Positions 44,800 through 53,323 of a stretch of DNA of 64,000 nucleotides are shown here, piece by piece (within the stretch, counting starts at the first letter, position 1; the number at the start of each line of letters is the position of its first letter). The notes below the pieces were generated by a model. That model was not told where the DNA came from and ran no database searches. It saw only the letters and a list, made by a program, of their open reading frames with translations. The stretch covers positions 1 through 64,000 of the forward strand of contig NZ_JAUSCC010000115.1 in NCBI RefSeq assembly GCF_030651745.1, read 5' to 3'. The DNA is from Methylophaga sp. GTDB taxonomy: Bacteria > Pseudomonadota > Gammaproteobacteria > Nitrosococcales > Methylophagaceae. A program made the translations under genes and the position numbers.

Positions 44800-47700
44800 A
44801 TGGTTGACTATTTCTTACGCCACCGAGCGACAAGCTATTTAATGACGGTAGTACTACTGATTGGTGGTGCGCTGTCATTTCTAAACATGGGTCAACTGGA
44901 ATTTCCTGAATTCACCATTCGCAACGCCATCATCACAACACAATATCCCGGAGCCACTCCTGAGGAAGTTGAGCAAGAAGTCACATCGACGCTGGAAGAG
45001 TCGATTCAGGGAATGCCAGCTATCAAGCACATCAGTTCCGTTAGTTCAGACGGCCTCTCACAGATCACCATCGAGCTTAAAAGCACGGTGCAGAACCATG
45101 AGCTGCAACAACTGTGGGATTCGCTGCGACGTAAAGTTCAGGATGTTCAGGCCCAACTTCCTCCGGGTGCCAGCCAATCCATCGTAAACGATGATTTTGG
45201 CGATGTGTTCGGTTTTATGGTCAACCTGACTGGCGATGATTACAGTATGCCGGATCTTGCTGATCATGCTGACTTTCTCAAACGTGAGCTTTCACTGGTA
45301 AATGGAGTCGCCAAGGTTTCATTAAGTGGCGAACATGAAGAGCGTATTTATGTAGAAGTCGACCGCGAACGGCTACGCGCCCTCAATATTCCCCTCTCCC
45401 GCCTGCAACAATTGCTTGAAACCCAAAATGCGGTAGCTGACTCAGGACATCTTAAGCAGGATGGTCGCCGTTTTCGTATCACCCCTACCGGCAGTGCTGC
45501 CAATATGGATGATCTGCGAGCACTTATCATCAGTGAGGGCAATGGCCAATTGGTGAGATTGAGCGATGTTGCTGATATCAGTCGCGAGCTGGCAGAACAA
45601 CCTCAACAGCTTTATCGCGATATGGGTCGCTCGGCTATCTCATTAGGTGTTGCGTTTGAAAGTGGCGTAAATGTGGTCGAGGTCGGCAAACTTCTGCAAC
45701 AACGCCTGAGCGAACTGCAATCCCGAACGCCACTTGGTATGGATTTAAATATCGTCTACAACCAGCCCCAAGTAGTCGATGATGCCGTATCAGGATTTCT
45801 GGTGAGTCTGATGCAAGCTGTCGCCATAGTTGTCATCGTGTTAATGCTATTTATGGGTTGGCGCAGTGGTTTGTTAATGGGCTTTATTCTGTTGATCACC
45901 ATTATCGGCACCTTTATGTTGATGTACATTCATGGACTTCAACTGGAAAAAATATCACTGGGAGCACTGATTATCGCACTCGGTATGCTAGTGGATAACG
46001 CCATAGTAATCACTGAAGGCATGCTCATTGGCCTCAAGCAGGGTAATAGCATTCGCGATTCAGCTCATCAGGTTATCCGTCAAAATGCCTGGCCCTTACT
46101 TGCAGCCACCCTGATCGCGGTAACAGCTTTTGCTCCGATTGGCCTGTCCCCGGATACCACGGGAGAGTTTGTAGGTTCGCTGTTTTACGTGTTGCTCTAT
46201 TCCCTGTTGCTGAGCTGGATAACGGCCCTAACGCTCACTCCATTTTATTTCAAACTGTTTTTCCGCAATGTCGCACCAGGAGATGGCCAGGAAGATCCCT
46301 ATCGTGGGGTGGTTTATCGCTTTGCCAGTCTTGTAATAATAGCTTGCATCCGTTGGCACTGGTTAACCTTGATGCTGATGGCGGTGGTATTGGCAAGCGC
46401 AATGGTTGGCTTTGGCTCAGTCAAAAATGCCTTCTTCCCGGCATCAAATACACCTATCTTTTTTGTCGATTACCGGACACCAGAAGGTACGGATATTCTT
46501 GAAACCCAACGTCGGGTGAGTGAGCTGGAACAAAGTGTTATGCAAATGGAAGGCATTCGCCATCTCACCACCACTGTTGGTGGCGGAGCACAACGCTTTA
46601 CTCTGACCTATTCTCCAGAAGACCGCTACGCCAGCTATGCTCAGCTCATCATTGAAACGGATGACAAAGAAACACAACGCAAACGCATAGCTGACGTTGA
46701 AAAAATACTGCAACGAGATCACGGCGATATCGACTATAAAATCGCTCCATTGGAAGTCGGCCCCGCCCCCAAAGCCAAGCTGGAAGCCCGGATTTATGGC
46801 AGCGACCCAGAAGTGCTACGCCAGTTAGGTGATCAGATTGAAGCCTTGTTCCGTGATACCACGCATATGACCAGCGTACGAACCAGTTGGCGCAACCGCG
46901 TACAAACTCTGGAACCAGTTTTCCTTGAAGATACTGCACGACGACTCGGCGTCACCCGAGAAGATCTGGCCAGTTCGCTGGCAGTGAGCACCAGCGGTAG
47001 TCAATTGGGTATATATCGTGATGGCAGCGATTTGATTCCGATTGTTGCAAGGGCAATCCCCGAGCAGCGCCACGATGTAGATAATTTTGGTTCACTAAAC
47101 GTATGGAGTGATGAACAATCGCGCTATATCACCGCCGACCAGGTTATCAGTGAAGTTGTCACTCAAGTGGCAGATCCTTTGATTATGCGACGTAATCGCG
47201 AAAGAATGCTGGCCGTCTATGGTGAACCACATCCGTTAAGTAATGTAACGGCGGCCAGTGTGTTGACCGATATTCGTCCACGGGTGGAGGCGTTGACACT
47301 GCCGGCAGGTTATCGGTTGGAATGGGGTGGTGAAGACGAAACCGCAGGCGAAGCACAGAGCGGACTTTTTTCCTCATTACCGTTGGGATTGGTAGTGATG
47401 TTTATTCTCACTGTCGTGCTGTTCAATAATTTTCGCCAACCACTGGCCATTTGGTCGCTCGTCCCATTAACGATCATTGGTGTAGTCGGTGCGTTACTAA
47501 TAAGTGGTCTGCCTTTCTCATTTATGGCACTGCTCGGTACGCTCAGCCTGATTGGCATGGTGATCAAAAATGCAATCGTCTTGGTGGAAGAAATCAATGT
47601 ACAACTGCCGCTGCATAATGATCGCTATCACGCCGTGGTTAGAGCTGCGGTCAGCCGGGTTCGCCCGGTAGCAATGGCCGCATTGACCACTATGCTTGGA

Positions 47701-47844
47701 ATGATTCCCCTCATTAATGACGCTTTTTTTGCCAGCATGGCAGTGGCGTTAATTGGTGGACTCGGGGTTGCTACCTTGCTAACTCTGATAGTGCTTCCGG
47801 TGGTGTATTGCGTGCTCTACCGGATTAAAATTCATGCAGATTAA
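44800..47844 (+). CDS. RND efflux transporter, HAE1-like inner-membrane pump
   Basis: 1014 residues, twelve helices and two periplasmic loops. First-helix region RHRATSYLMTVVLLIGGALSFLN, QYPGATPEEVEQEVTSTLEE (pore subdomain), and the proton-relay helix GALIIALGMLVDNAIVITEG with its conserved Asp. The C-terminal half repeats this with FMALLGTLSLIGMVIKNAIVLVEE. Length fits the HAE-1 RND pumps that export drugs or solvents. Second gene of the TetR-controlled operon. The outer-membrane channel must come from elsewhere. Confidence 0.93.
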   Translation: MVDYFLRHRATSYLMTVVLLIGGALSFLNMGQLEFPEFTIRNAIITTQYPGATPEEVEQEVTSTLEESIQGMPAIKHISSVSSDGLSQITIELKSTVQNHELQQLWDSLRRKVQDVQAQLPPGASQSIVNDDFGDVFGFMVNLTGDDYSMPDLADHADFLKRELSLVNGVAKVSLSGEHEERIYVEVDRERLRALNIPLSRLQQLLETQNAVADSGHLKQDGRRFRITPTGSAANMDDLRALIISEGNGQLVRLSDVADISRELAEQPQQLYRDMGRSAISLGVAFESGVNVVEVGKLLQQRLSELQSRTPLGMDLNIVYNQPQVVDDAVSGFLVSLMQAVAIVVIVLMLFMGWRSGLLMGFILLITIIGTFMLMYIHGLQLEKISLGALIIALGMLVDNAIVITEGMLIGLKQGNSIRDSAHQVIRQNAWPLLAATLIAVTAFAPIGLSPDTTGEFVGSLFYVLLYSLLLSWITALTLTPFYFKLFFRNVAPGDGQEDPYRGVVYRFASLVIIACIRWHWLTLMLMAVVLASAMVGFGSVKNAFFPASNTPIFFVDYRTPEGTDILETQRRVSELEQSVMQMEGIRHLTTTVGGGAQRFTLTYSPEDRYASYAQLIIETDDKETQRKRIADVEKILQRDHGDIDYKIAPLEVGPAPKAKLEARIYGSDPEVLRQLGDQIEALFRDTTHMTSVRTSWRNRVQTLEPVFLEDTARRLGVTREDLASSLAVSTSGSQLGIYRDGSDLIPIVARAIPEQRHDVDNFGSLNVWSDEQSRYITADQVISEVVTQVADPLIMRRNRERMLAVYGEPHPLSNVTAASVLTDIRPRVEALTLPAGYRLEWGGEDETAGEAQSGLFSSLPLGLVVMFILTVVLFNNFRQPLAIWSLVPLTIIGVVGALLISGLPFSFMALLGTLSLIGMVIKNAIVLVEEINVQLPLHNDRYHAVVRAAVSRVRPVAMAALTTMLGMIPLINDAFFASMAVALIGGLGVATLLTLIVLPVVYCVLYRIKIHAD

Positions 47845-47888
47845 ACAACTGCGGTGTCACACATTGCCAGCTGATGCCGTTCTCCCAG

Positions 47889-47912
47889 GCGAGTTTGAGA
47901 AATCAAACTCGC
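47889..47912. repeat. 10-bp perfect inverted repeat with GAAA tetraloop
   Basis: GCGAGTTTGA (47889-47898) and TCAAACTCGC (47903-47912) flank GAAA, a GNRA tetraloop. It lies between the converging RND and EamA genes but has no T-run on either side. Probably an mRNA 3' end element. Confidence 0.6.
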
Positions 47913-47928
47913 TGCATCATCAATCCAC

Positions 47929-48825
47929 TCAGCTATTCATCATCAAAATACCGACCAATGCAATAGCAACTCCCGTCAGTTGAACCCAGGTGGCCCGTTC
48001 TTTAAGTATTAAGAAGGCAAGAATAGCTGTCGGAACTGGTGACAATGCACCGGCAACGCCGACCACAGAAAGCATGCCTAAATTTGCAGCAATGACGAAT
48101 GCAAGCGTGCCCAAAGTCTGGAACAGGCCAACCACCACCACTATCAGCAGATTACTTCTGTCAAAAAACAAATCAGGTTTAAGCACCGGGATCAAAGCAG
48201 CGACCGTCAATGCTGATGCCACAGTAGCTGACGCCGCCGGCCATAACGGAGCACTGGATTGGGCCTGCCCAAGAAAAACAAAGAAAAGACCAAACCATAA
48301 ACCCGCAACAGTGGCTTGCAGAATGCTGCGATCATAAGCCATAAATCCACGTTGCAACGCATAAAAAGAAGCTGATTTTGCTGGTTTCCTGAACTGCTGC
48401 AAGGCGTTTTCAGTTATGGATTTTTCGCCGCTACTGACCAAGGCAATGGCGATAACGACCAGCATTATGCCAAGCATTGCCATAGTCGAAGGACGTTCTC
48501 CCAGCCAATAACCGACCACAAAAGGAATAATGGCTGTCCACACACCGGTAACAGCAGCAACCACCCCCATCCTGCCATTGGATAGGGCACGATAATAGAG
48601 GATAAAGCCTGATCCAAGCGTGATGCCTGCTGCCGCACCCCAGGCAAGATCAGCAATATTTGGCGTGCCACCAAACACCACTGCCAACACAGTAATAACC
48701 ACTGAACCGATGGATTGTGAGTACAGGGTCAATGTCAGTGGCGACATTTTTCGCCCCACCAAACCACCGAGAAAATCGGCGACACCAAAACTTAAAGCGG
48801 TCAACAGACCGAAAAACAGCAGCAT
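47929..48825 (-). CDS. EamA/DMT family transporter
   Basis: 298 residues with ten helices in two EamA halves: LLFFGLLTALSFGVADFLGGLVGRK at the start and GVAGALSPVPTAILAFLILKERATW (about 252-276) in the second half. Such proteins are inner-membrane exporters of amino acids, nucleobases or other metabolites. GAGGAG lies 5 bases before ATG 48825; the upstream in-frame start at 48870 would add a short unlikely leader. Substrate unknown. Confidence 0.88.
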   Translation of the reverse strand: MLLFFGLLTALSFGVADFLGGLVGRKMSPLTLTLYSQSIGSVVITVLAVVFGGTPNIADLAWGAAAGITLGSGFILYYRALSNGRMGVVAAVTGVWTAIIPFVVGYWLGERPSTMAMLGIMLVVIAIALVSSGEKSITENALQQFRKPAKSASFYALQRGFMAYDRSILQATVAGLWFGLFFVFLGQAQSSAPLWPAASATVASALTVAALIPVLKPDLFFDRSNLLIVVVVGLFQTLGTLAFVIAANLGMLSVVGVAGALSPVPTAILAFLILKERATWVQLTGVAIALVGILMMNS

Positions 48826-48944
48826 AAACTCCTCTCCAAACAGTTCAAAGGCAGTAGAGCTTTCAACCATCGTTGGATAAAGCTATGGATGTATTGTGGG
48901 TGACAAGGTTGATCAACGCATCGGTCTAAAGACCTATGTCAGAT

Positions 48945-49601
48945 TTAATGCGTGTTGCTATCACGTCTTGTTGTGATAGGCGGATCCAGCAATGACGTGT
49001 TTTGTGCATAGACGGCTAAATGGACCCGACTGGACATGCCGAGCTTATCTAACAGACTACTTACGTGTGACTTTACCGTTTTCTCGGTAATGCCTAACCG
49101 TTGGGCAATAGCTGCATTGCATTCCCCCTCGGCGAGTAACGTTAACACCTGACATTCACGATCGGTTATACCATCCCGAACCGGCTCCTCGGCGAGAGCC
49201 TTGCACGCTAGCGGATCGATAACCGTTTTGCCACTAAGCGCCATACATAGAGCCTGTTGAATTTGTTCAGCACTCGATTCATGGGATAAATATCCACAAG
49301 CACCTAAAAGCAAGGCTTCGCGAATATATTCAGGTTGCAGTTCACGAGTCAGAATGACCAGTTTCTCAGAGCGCTGCTCACTCACTAAGTGTTTCAAAAT
49401 AACAAAACCGGATTTTCCGATCAGATCAATATCGAACAAAACGATATCAGCGCGAATATTTTTTAGCACAGCTAAAGCCTGATCAGCAGTCGCAGCCTCA
49501 CCCGCCAGCAAAAATCCAGGCCATGTCGCAATCAGCGCACCCATCGACTCGCGAAACAATCGATTGCTGTCCACTAAAAAGATCGTAGTCGCTTTCTGCA
49601 A
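48945..49601 (-). CDS. LuxR/NarL family response regulator, atypical receiver
   Basis: 218 residues, starting at TTG 49601 with GAGGTG upstream. Receiver domain 1-120: the phosphoacceptor Asp57 is in LFDIDLIGKSG, but the acidic pocket reads LVDSN rather than DD, and the conserved Lys is replaced (GYLSHES instead of GYLLK). LuxR-type HTH about 145-205: DRECQVLTLLAEGECNAAIAQRLGITEKTVKSHVSSLLDKLGM. No histidine kinase lies nearby. Switching may not rely on normal phosphorylation. It is downstream of the ETR1-like diguanylate cyclase. Confidence 0.88.
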   Translation of the reverse strand: MQKATTIFLVDSNRLFRESMGALIATWPGFLLAGEAATADQALAVLKNIRADIVLFDIDLIGKSGFVILKHLVSEQRSEKLVILTRELQPEYIREALLLGACGYLSHESSAEQIQQALCMALSGKTVIDPLACKALAEEPVRDGITDRECQVLTLLAEGECNAAIAQRLGITEKTVKSHVSSLLDKLGMSSRVHLAVYAQNTSLLDPPITTRRDSNTH

Positions 49602-49615
49602 GATTTCACCTCAAC

Positions 49616-49735
49616 TCAACATGTCGAAACAAAAGCGTATTCATCTGAACCTGCCAGTTCGACAGATACAACTTTCGTAAGCAAAGCATCAAGCAGTTTG
49701 CTACACATAACGCCGGGAGCACGGTACTCAGCCAT
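49616..49735 (-). CDS. Possible small ORF between diguanylate cyclase and response regulator
   Basis: 39 residues from ATG 49735 (MAEYRAPGVMCSKLLDALLT), ending VSTC. It is the same frame as the upstream cyclase gene: after that gene's TAA (49799-49801) the frame stays open for 59 codons to this TGA at 49616. GGAAGAG lies ahead of the ATG. No family recognised. Could be a short regulator, or the remnant of a longer cyclase. Confidence 0.35.
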   Translation of the reverse strand: MAEYRAPGVMCSKLLDALLTKVVSVELAGSDEYAFVSTC

Positions 49736-49798
49736 ATAACTCACTCTTCCATCTATATTAAGCGTTAGAAACTGCTGGTCATTGTCAGATTCGTTATA

Positions 49799-50797
49799 TT
49801 AAAAACTTGGATACGTATCAGAGTTTTGATTAACAACGACTCTATTTCGTCCGGCATTTTTGGCGCTATATAACATGCGATCAACACTTTGCAATAAGCT
49901 GACTTGAGTCTGGTCAGGCTGAAGATCAGCCACACCAATACTGCATGTTAGAGAAATTTCTACACCATCATCCTGGCAAAAACGGTGCTGTTCAAAATCA
50001 GCCCTGATGCGTTCTGCAAGTAGTCTGGCATCCTCAATATTTGTTTCGGGTAGCAACAAAAGAAATTCTTCACCACCATAACGCCCTAGGACATCCGTGT
50101 TTCTGATGGCGTATGACAGAATCGTAGCCGATTCAATTAAAACGGCATCGCCAGTAAGATGACCGTATTCATCGTTAATGAGTTTAAAGTGATCCAGGTC
50201 GACCATTAATAAACTTAAATTGTGTTGATATCGTACTGCCCGATCAATTTCTGCTGTCAGATGGTCAATTAATCCACGACGGTTCATTACGCCAGTAAGG
50301 GCATCAGTATGGGCTAAGCGTTCAAGCTCTTTGGTACGTTCTAAAACCCGAAGTTCAAGTGACTGGTTTGCTTCCAATAACTCCTCTTGGGCCTGGATTA
50401 ACGCTTCATTTTTAGTCCGGAATTCATCATTACTTGGCACAGCCAGTGCTTTGGGGATCAAAAGCCAGATCATAGTGGCTGTCAAAATAGAGACCAGGCC
50501 AGTAGTGAATTTTGCAATACCCTCAATATAATAATATCCCTGCCAGATATTAATTAATGAAATGAAGTGAGTAATGCCACACAGAAAAATAAAGGCGGCA
50601 AACATCATAAATATCCAGTTAAACGCCAGATCGGTTCTTTTTTTTACGAGATAAATAAGCGCCAGCGGAATAACAAAGTAAGCAATGACGGTTAACACAT
50701 CACCCGTTACATGGAGAAATAGGAGATCTGGTAGCCAACGCAGACAATGACCGTGAGGCATAAAGCTGCCATCCAATAATTTATCGACAAACTCCAT
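49799..50797 (-). CDS. Diguanylate cyclase with ethylene-receptor-like membrane domain
   Basis: 332 residues. Residues about 20-115 form three helices closely matching the ETR1 N-terminus: GDVLTVIAYFVIPLALIYLVKK, then FAAFIFLCGITHFISLINIW. The residues that bind copper and ethylene in ETR1 (Asp25, Tyr32, Ile62, Cys65, His69) are all present at the right spacing. A coiled coil (about 125-160) links to GGDEF: DLDHFKLIND and the active loop RYGGEEFLLLLP, with RNTD as an intact I-site five residues before. It should make c-di-GMP in response to ethylene, copper or another small signal. Inner membrane. The LuxR regulator follows. Confidence 0.88.
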   Translation of the reverse strand: MEFVDKLLDGSFMPHGHCLRWLPDLLFLHVTGDVLTVIAYFVIPLALIYLVKKRTDLAFNWIFMMFAAFIFLCGITHFISLINIWQGYYYIEGIAKFTTGLVSILTATMIWLLIPKALAVPSNDEFRTKNEALIQAQEELLEANQSLELRVLERTKELERLAHTDALTGVMNRRGLIDHLTAEIDRAVRYQHNLSLLMVDLDHFKLINDEYGHLTGDAVLIESATILSYAIRNTDVLGRYGGEEFLLLLPETNIEDARLLAERIRADFEQHRFCQDDGVEISLTCSIGVADLQPDQTQVSLLQSVDRMLYSAKNAGRNRVVVNQNSDTYPSF

Positions 50798-51153
50798 ATA
50801 AATCTCCGATGAGAAAGCACTATAAATACCTACAAACCGTTTCCAAAAATTGCTCTACATTTAATCAACGAAGCACAAAGGGTTGCCTTAACTAACATTA
50901 AACTACACAAAGGAATAAATATCACAGAGTAGACAGCTTGGTATGGTTATTTAATAGTCCTTAAGAGGTACTCCTCCCGCCATTACTCCCGGGCATAATA
51001 ATCAGCAACTAAAAGTGTTAGCTGAGTGAACTTGAGCCGAAGCAAAGACAGTTGTCCAGCATAAGGTGTTGGATAACCAGTATTGGCGAAATAATGCAGA
51101 CCAAGATTATCGGTATTCAGTCAGTACACCATTCACATCAACAAAAGAATTTC
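50798..51153. other. Non-coding or decayed stretch downstream of a cassette-like island
   Basis: About 356 bases without a supported gene. It contains TTGAGCCGAAGC at 51032-51043 and GTTGGAT at 51068-51074, which resemble parts of an integron attC site, and a short open frame on the minus strand (50983-51120, no proper start). The left half, next to the cyclase promoter, shows nothing recognisable. Confidence 0.5.
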
Positions 51154-51288
51154 CTAATTAATTTTGCACCGACTAAAGCCATACTCAGTTTGAGCAAAAG
51201 CGGGGCACGAAATAAAAAGTGACAGAGTGAGGGACAGTGCTATGAGCAGACCCTTAAATTTAGTCTGCTCGCTTTGATAGCCACGCAT
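51154..51288 (-). CDS. Short ORF encoding a signal-peptide-like protein
   Basis: 44 residues from ATG 51288, overlapping the last codons of the methyltransferase gene in another frame. It has a textbook signal peptide: basic MRGYQSEQTKFK, hydrophobic LLIALSLTLSLFIS, and CPAFA before a likely cut, leaving a 12-residue tail QTEYGFSRCKIN. Either a tiny secreted peptide or the 5' end of a decayed exported-protein gene. A hairpin at 51244-51270 (GAGCAGAC/GTCTGCTC) lies inside it. No family recognised. Confidence 0.45.
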   Translation of the reverse strand: MRGYQSEQTKFKGLLIALSLTLSLFISCPAFAQTEYGFSRCKIN

Positions 51289-51958
51289 GAATCAATCCAG
51301 CCTGAAAAAACTGTACCGGAAGCTTGAAACCACCCGATTCAATAATTGACTCAACCTTCGCCGGATGAAGAACACCCACATCATTGGCGTAAGCTTTGCG
51401 CATGCGCTCAATCGCTTCAGGCGAAATATTCGACGCTGACATCATGTTCATCCAGGCATGCAGTAACACTTCATATTCTGGGGCTTCAACATTTGATGCC
51501 AAATCGGCGCTGGCAAGCAGCCCACCCGGCTGAAGCCTTTCTGCAATCTCATTGAAGAACTTTGAGCGCTCATTTTCTTGCAAAATAAACTGAGAGACCA
51601 AAAAACAGGTCGCAGCATCATGCAGCTCGATAACGGGCAGTGAACTCAGATAACCTTCATGAAAGGTACAGCGCGACTCAACACCTTCTTTTACTGCCCT
51701 TTGCCGGCAAACATCCAGCATTGCACCGGATGGCTCCACAGCAGTAAAGCGCCATCCCGGATTCTGCGACGCAAGATAGAGCAACTCATCTCCAGTTCCC
51801 ACCCCAACACAGAGGATTTTTGCATCTGCAGGCAGCTCAGCAAACAGCGAACCTAAAAGCAGATGCATACAGCTTCGAATCGGTGCTGTTTTCGCCCACT
51901 GCGTATCGTAAGTTGCCGCCTGTTGATCAAAAAGCGCTTTTATTTCATCTTGATGCAT
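51260..51958 (-). CDS. Class I SAM-dependent methyltransferase
   Basis: 232 residues. SAM-binding motif I is AKILCVGVGTGDELLYLA (about 46-63), followed by an acidic end of beta-2 in FTAVEPSGAML and a motif near LHDAATCFLVSQFIL. The substrate region is not diagnostic. GGAG is 7 bases before the ATG, which lies only about 20 bases after GTTAGGC, a layout typical of integron cassette genes. It is one of three unrelated small genes in a row on this strand. Confidence 0.85.
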   Translation of the reverse strand: MHQDEIKALFDQQAATYDTQWAKTAPIRSCMHLLLGSLFAELPADAKILCVGVGTGDELLYLASQNPGWRFTAVEPSGAMLDVCRQRAVKEGVESRCTFHEGYLSSLPVIELHDAATCFLVSQFILQENERSKFFNEIAERLQPGGLLASADLASNVEAPEYEVLLHAWMNMMSASNISPEAIERMRKAYANDVGVLHPAKVESIIESGGFKLPVQFFQAGLIHAWLSKRAD

Positions 51959-51977
51959 CTGATTCTCCGTGTGTGAT

Positions 51978-52008
51978 GCCTAACACCTAAATTGAGCCGA
52001 ACGCGAAG
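51978..52008. repeat. attC-like half site between methyltransferase and CYTH genes
   Basis: On the minus strand, TTCGGCTCAA followed by GTTAGGC fits the L'/R' half of an integron attC site (R' consensus GTTRRRY); on the plus strand it reads GCCTAAC then TTGAGCCGAACGCGAAG. The matching opposite half is not visible in the adjacent 60 bases, so it may be truncated. Confidence 0.45.
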
Positions 52009-52037
52009 TGACTTTTGAATTAAATTAATTGCCAGGA

Positions 52038-52550
52038 TTATCTCTCTGCGAGCAAATCAACATACGCACTTTCAATAAGTTGTGCTGGTTCAATCCCAAG
52101 CTGAGCCATAAGGTGGTGGGCAACCTCAACACCGGCCTGTGATGTCTCGCTATCGGAAAGAACCACTTCAAGCTCAAGAAAGTGCCCAAGCCCTTCCACC
52201 TTATCGAGATGAACACGCGTTCTGTCAACGAGATACAGAGTTCGATGTTTGCGAACGCGGCCAGCTTCACCATAAGCGAGCGACAGCGTCTCTCTCAACG
52301 ACGCAGGTTCATTGGTTTGCGAGCGAACGTAAAATGATTCTTTCGGCCCAACCTGATCGGAGCGCTTGTAGAAAATGAGTTCACCATGATCTTCCGAAAA
52401 AGCCCGAAGTTTCAGTCGTCCAGTGCTGCATTGGAAGAAAGTATCGTCTTGCAATATCTCGGTTGGCCCTTGGTCAGCGATCTTCGCCACTTTGGGTTCA
52501 AGAGTTTCAACGCTCTCAATGCGTGCTTTGATTTCAATATTTCTGGCCAT
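52038..52550 (-). CDS. CYTH domain protein (class IV adenylate cyclase / thiamine-triphosphatase type)
   Basis: 170 residues. The N-terminus ARNIEIKARIES has the CYTH ExExK-type entry (EIK), and later Arg/Lys/Glu-rich strands (LKLRAFSEDHGELIFYKR, RTLYLVDRTRVHLDKV, FLELEVVL) line the triphosphate tunnel. It may hydrolyse tripolyphosphate or thiamine triphosphate, or make cAMP as CyaB does. The gene starts about 22 bases after a GTTAGG motif, as cassette genes do. Confidence 0.85.
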   Translation of the reverse strand: MARNIEIKARIESVETLEPKVAKIADQGPTEILQDDTFFQCSTGRLKLRAFSEDHGELIFYKRSDQVGPKESFYVRSQTNEPASLRETLSLAYGEAGRVRKHRTLYLVDRTRVHLDKVEGLGHFLELEVVLSDSETSQAGVEVAHHLMAQLGIEPAQLIESAYVDLLAER

Positions 52551-52565
52551 GACAAGTGGGTAAAC

Positions 52566-52613
52566 TCCTAACGCCGTTCAGCGTTTTGTCCGTTGAAATG
52601 TTTTGTTCAGCCT
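52566..52613. repeat. attC-like sequence at the end of the GNAT gene
   Basis: On the minus strand the GNAT 3' end reads GCTGAACAAAACATTTCAAC and then GGCGTTAGG just before the CYTH start. The AAC-AAA-A..TTCAACGGAC and GTTAG elements resemble the R''/L'' and R' boxes of attC sites. The acetyltransferase C-terminus (FQRTKR) would be encoded by the site itself, as seen in known cassettes. Pairing is imperfect. Confidence 0.4.
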
Positions 52614-53150
52614 GAACTCTGCTGCCAACATCGAATAAATAGCTAGATCTACATACTTTCCATAATGTTTATGTCGTTCACGAAAAACACCCTCAAGTTT
52701 GAATCCTAAACGCTCGGGGATGGCTCGACTTTTTGAATTTTCAGTTGCACAGGCTATTTCTATCCGGTTGAATCCATAGTCTCGAAAGCCAATTTCGATA
52801 AGTGCCATAACCGACTTAGTCATAATGCCTTTTCCAGAGTGTGCCTTACTTAACCAATATCCAATCGAACCAATCTTGTTAGCTTCATCTATCTGATGAA
52901 AGCCACACACACCACACATTGCTGCGTCGTAGAACATTGCATACTGTGGTCCTTTGCCAGATTCATATTGGCTAATAACAGACTTGATGAAATATTCTGT
53001 ATCAGAGGGAGAAGTGTTGGCATCAAGCCAGGGCAACCACTGTCGAAGATGTTGACGATTGCTATCAACCAAATCATATAGCTCCTCTGTGTGGTCCAAA
53101 CTAAGTAATTGCAGCTCAATATTTTCGTCAATCTTCAAGTGCGACTCCAT
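52578..53150 (-). CDS. GNAT family N-acetyltransferase (RimJ/RimL-like)
   Basis: About 190 residues. The acetyl-CoA site is IGYWLSKAHSGKGIMTKSVMALIEIGFRDYGFNRIEIACATEN (about 95-135), typical of the RimJ/RimL branch that acetylates protein N-termini or ribosomal proteins; GLKLEGVFRERH at the end is also common there. ATG 53150 is used in preference to GTG 53171. The C-terminus runs into an attC-like sequence. First of the three cassette-like genes on this strand. Confidence 0.87.
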   Translation of the reverse strand: MESHLKIDENIELQLLSLDHTEELYDLVDSNRQHLRQWLPWLDANTSPSDTEYFIKSVISQYESGKGPQYAMFYDAAMCGVCGFHQIDEANKIGSIGYWLSKAHSGKGIMTKSVMALIEIGFRDYGFNRIEIACATENSKSRAIPERLGFKLEGVFRERHKHYGKYVDLAIYSMLAAEFRLNKTFQRTKR

Positions 53151-53323
53151 TCGATTAATGATGCATATCACCAGCAGTGTTTGATTAAGTGAAGCAGCTA
53201 ATTTGGTGTTTAGCTTTGTAACGATAAGATTCCATTAACTTTAATACATCACTTTATGGAATCAAACTAAATCATGCTGGCCCCCCATTTAGCTTTGGAG
53301 TTTATTAGCTAAACGGCTAACTT

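Noticed and set aside
50983..51120. 45-codon minus-strand frame without a normal start, ending ADYYARE
   Set aside because: Looks protein-like but has only a CTG start and no ribosome site; kept as a note because it overlaps the attC-like sequence.
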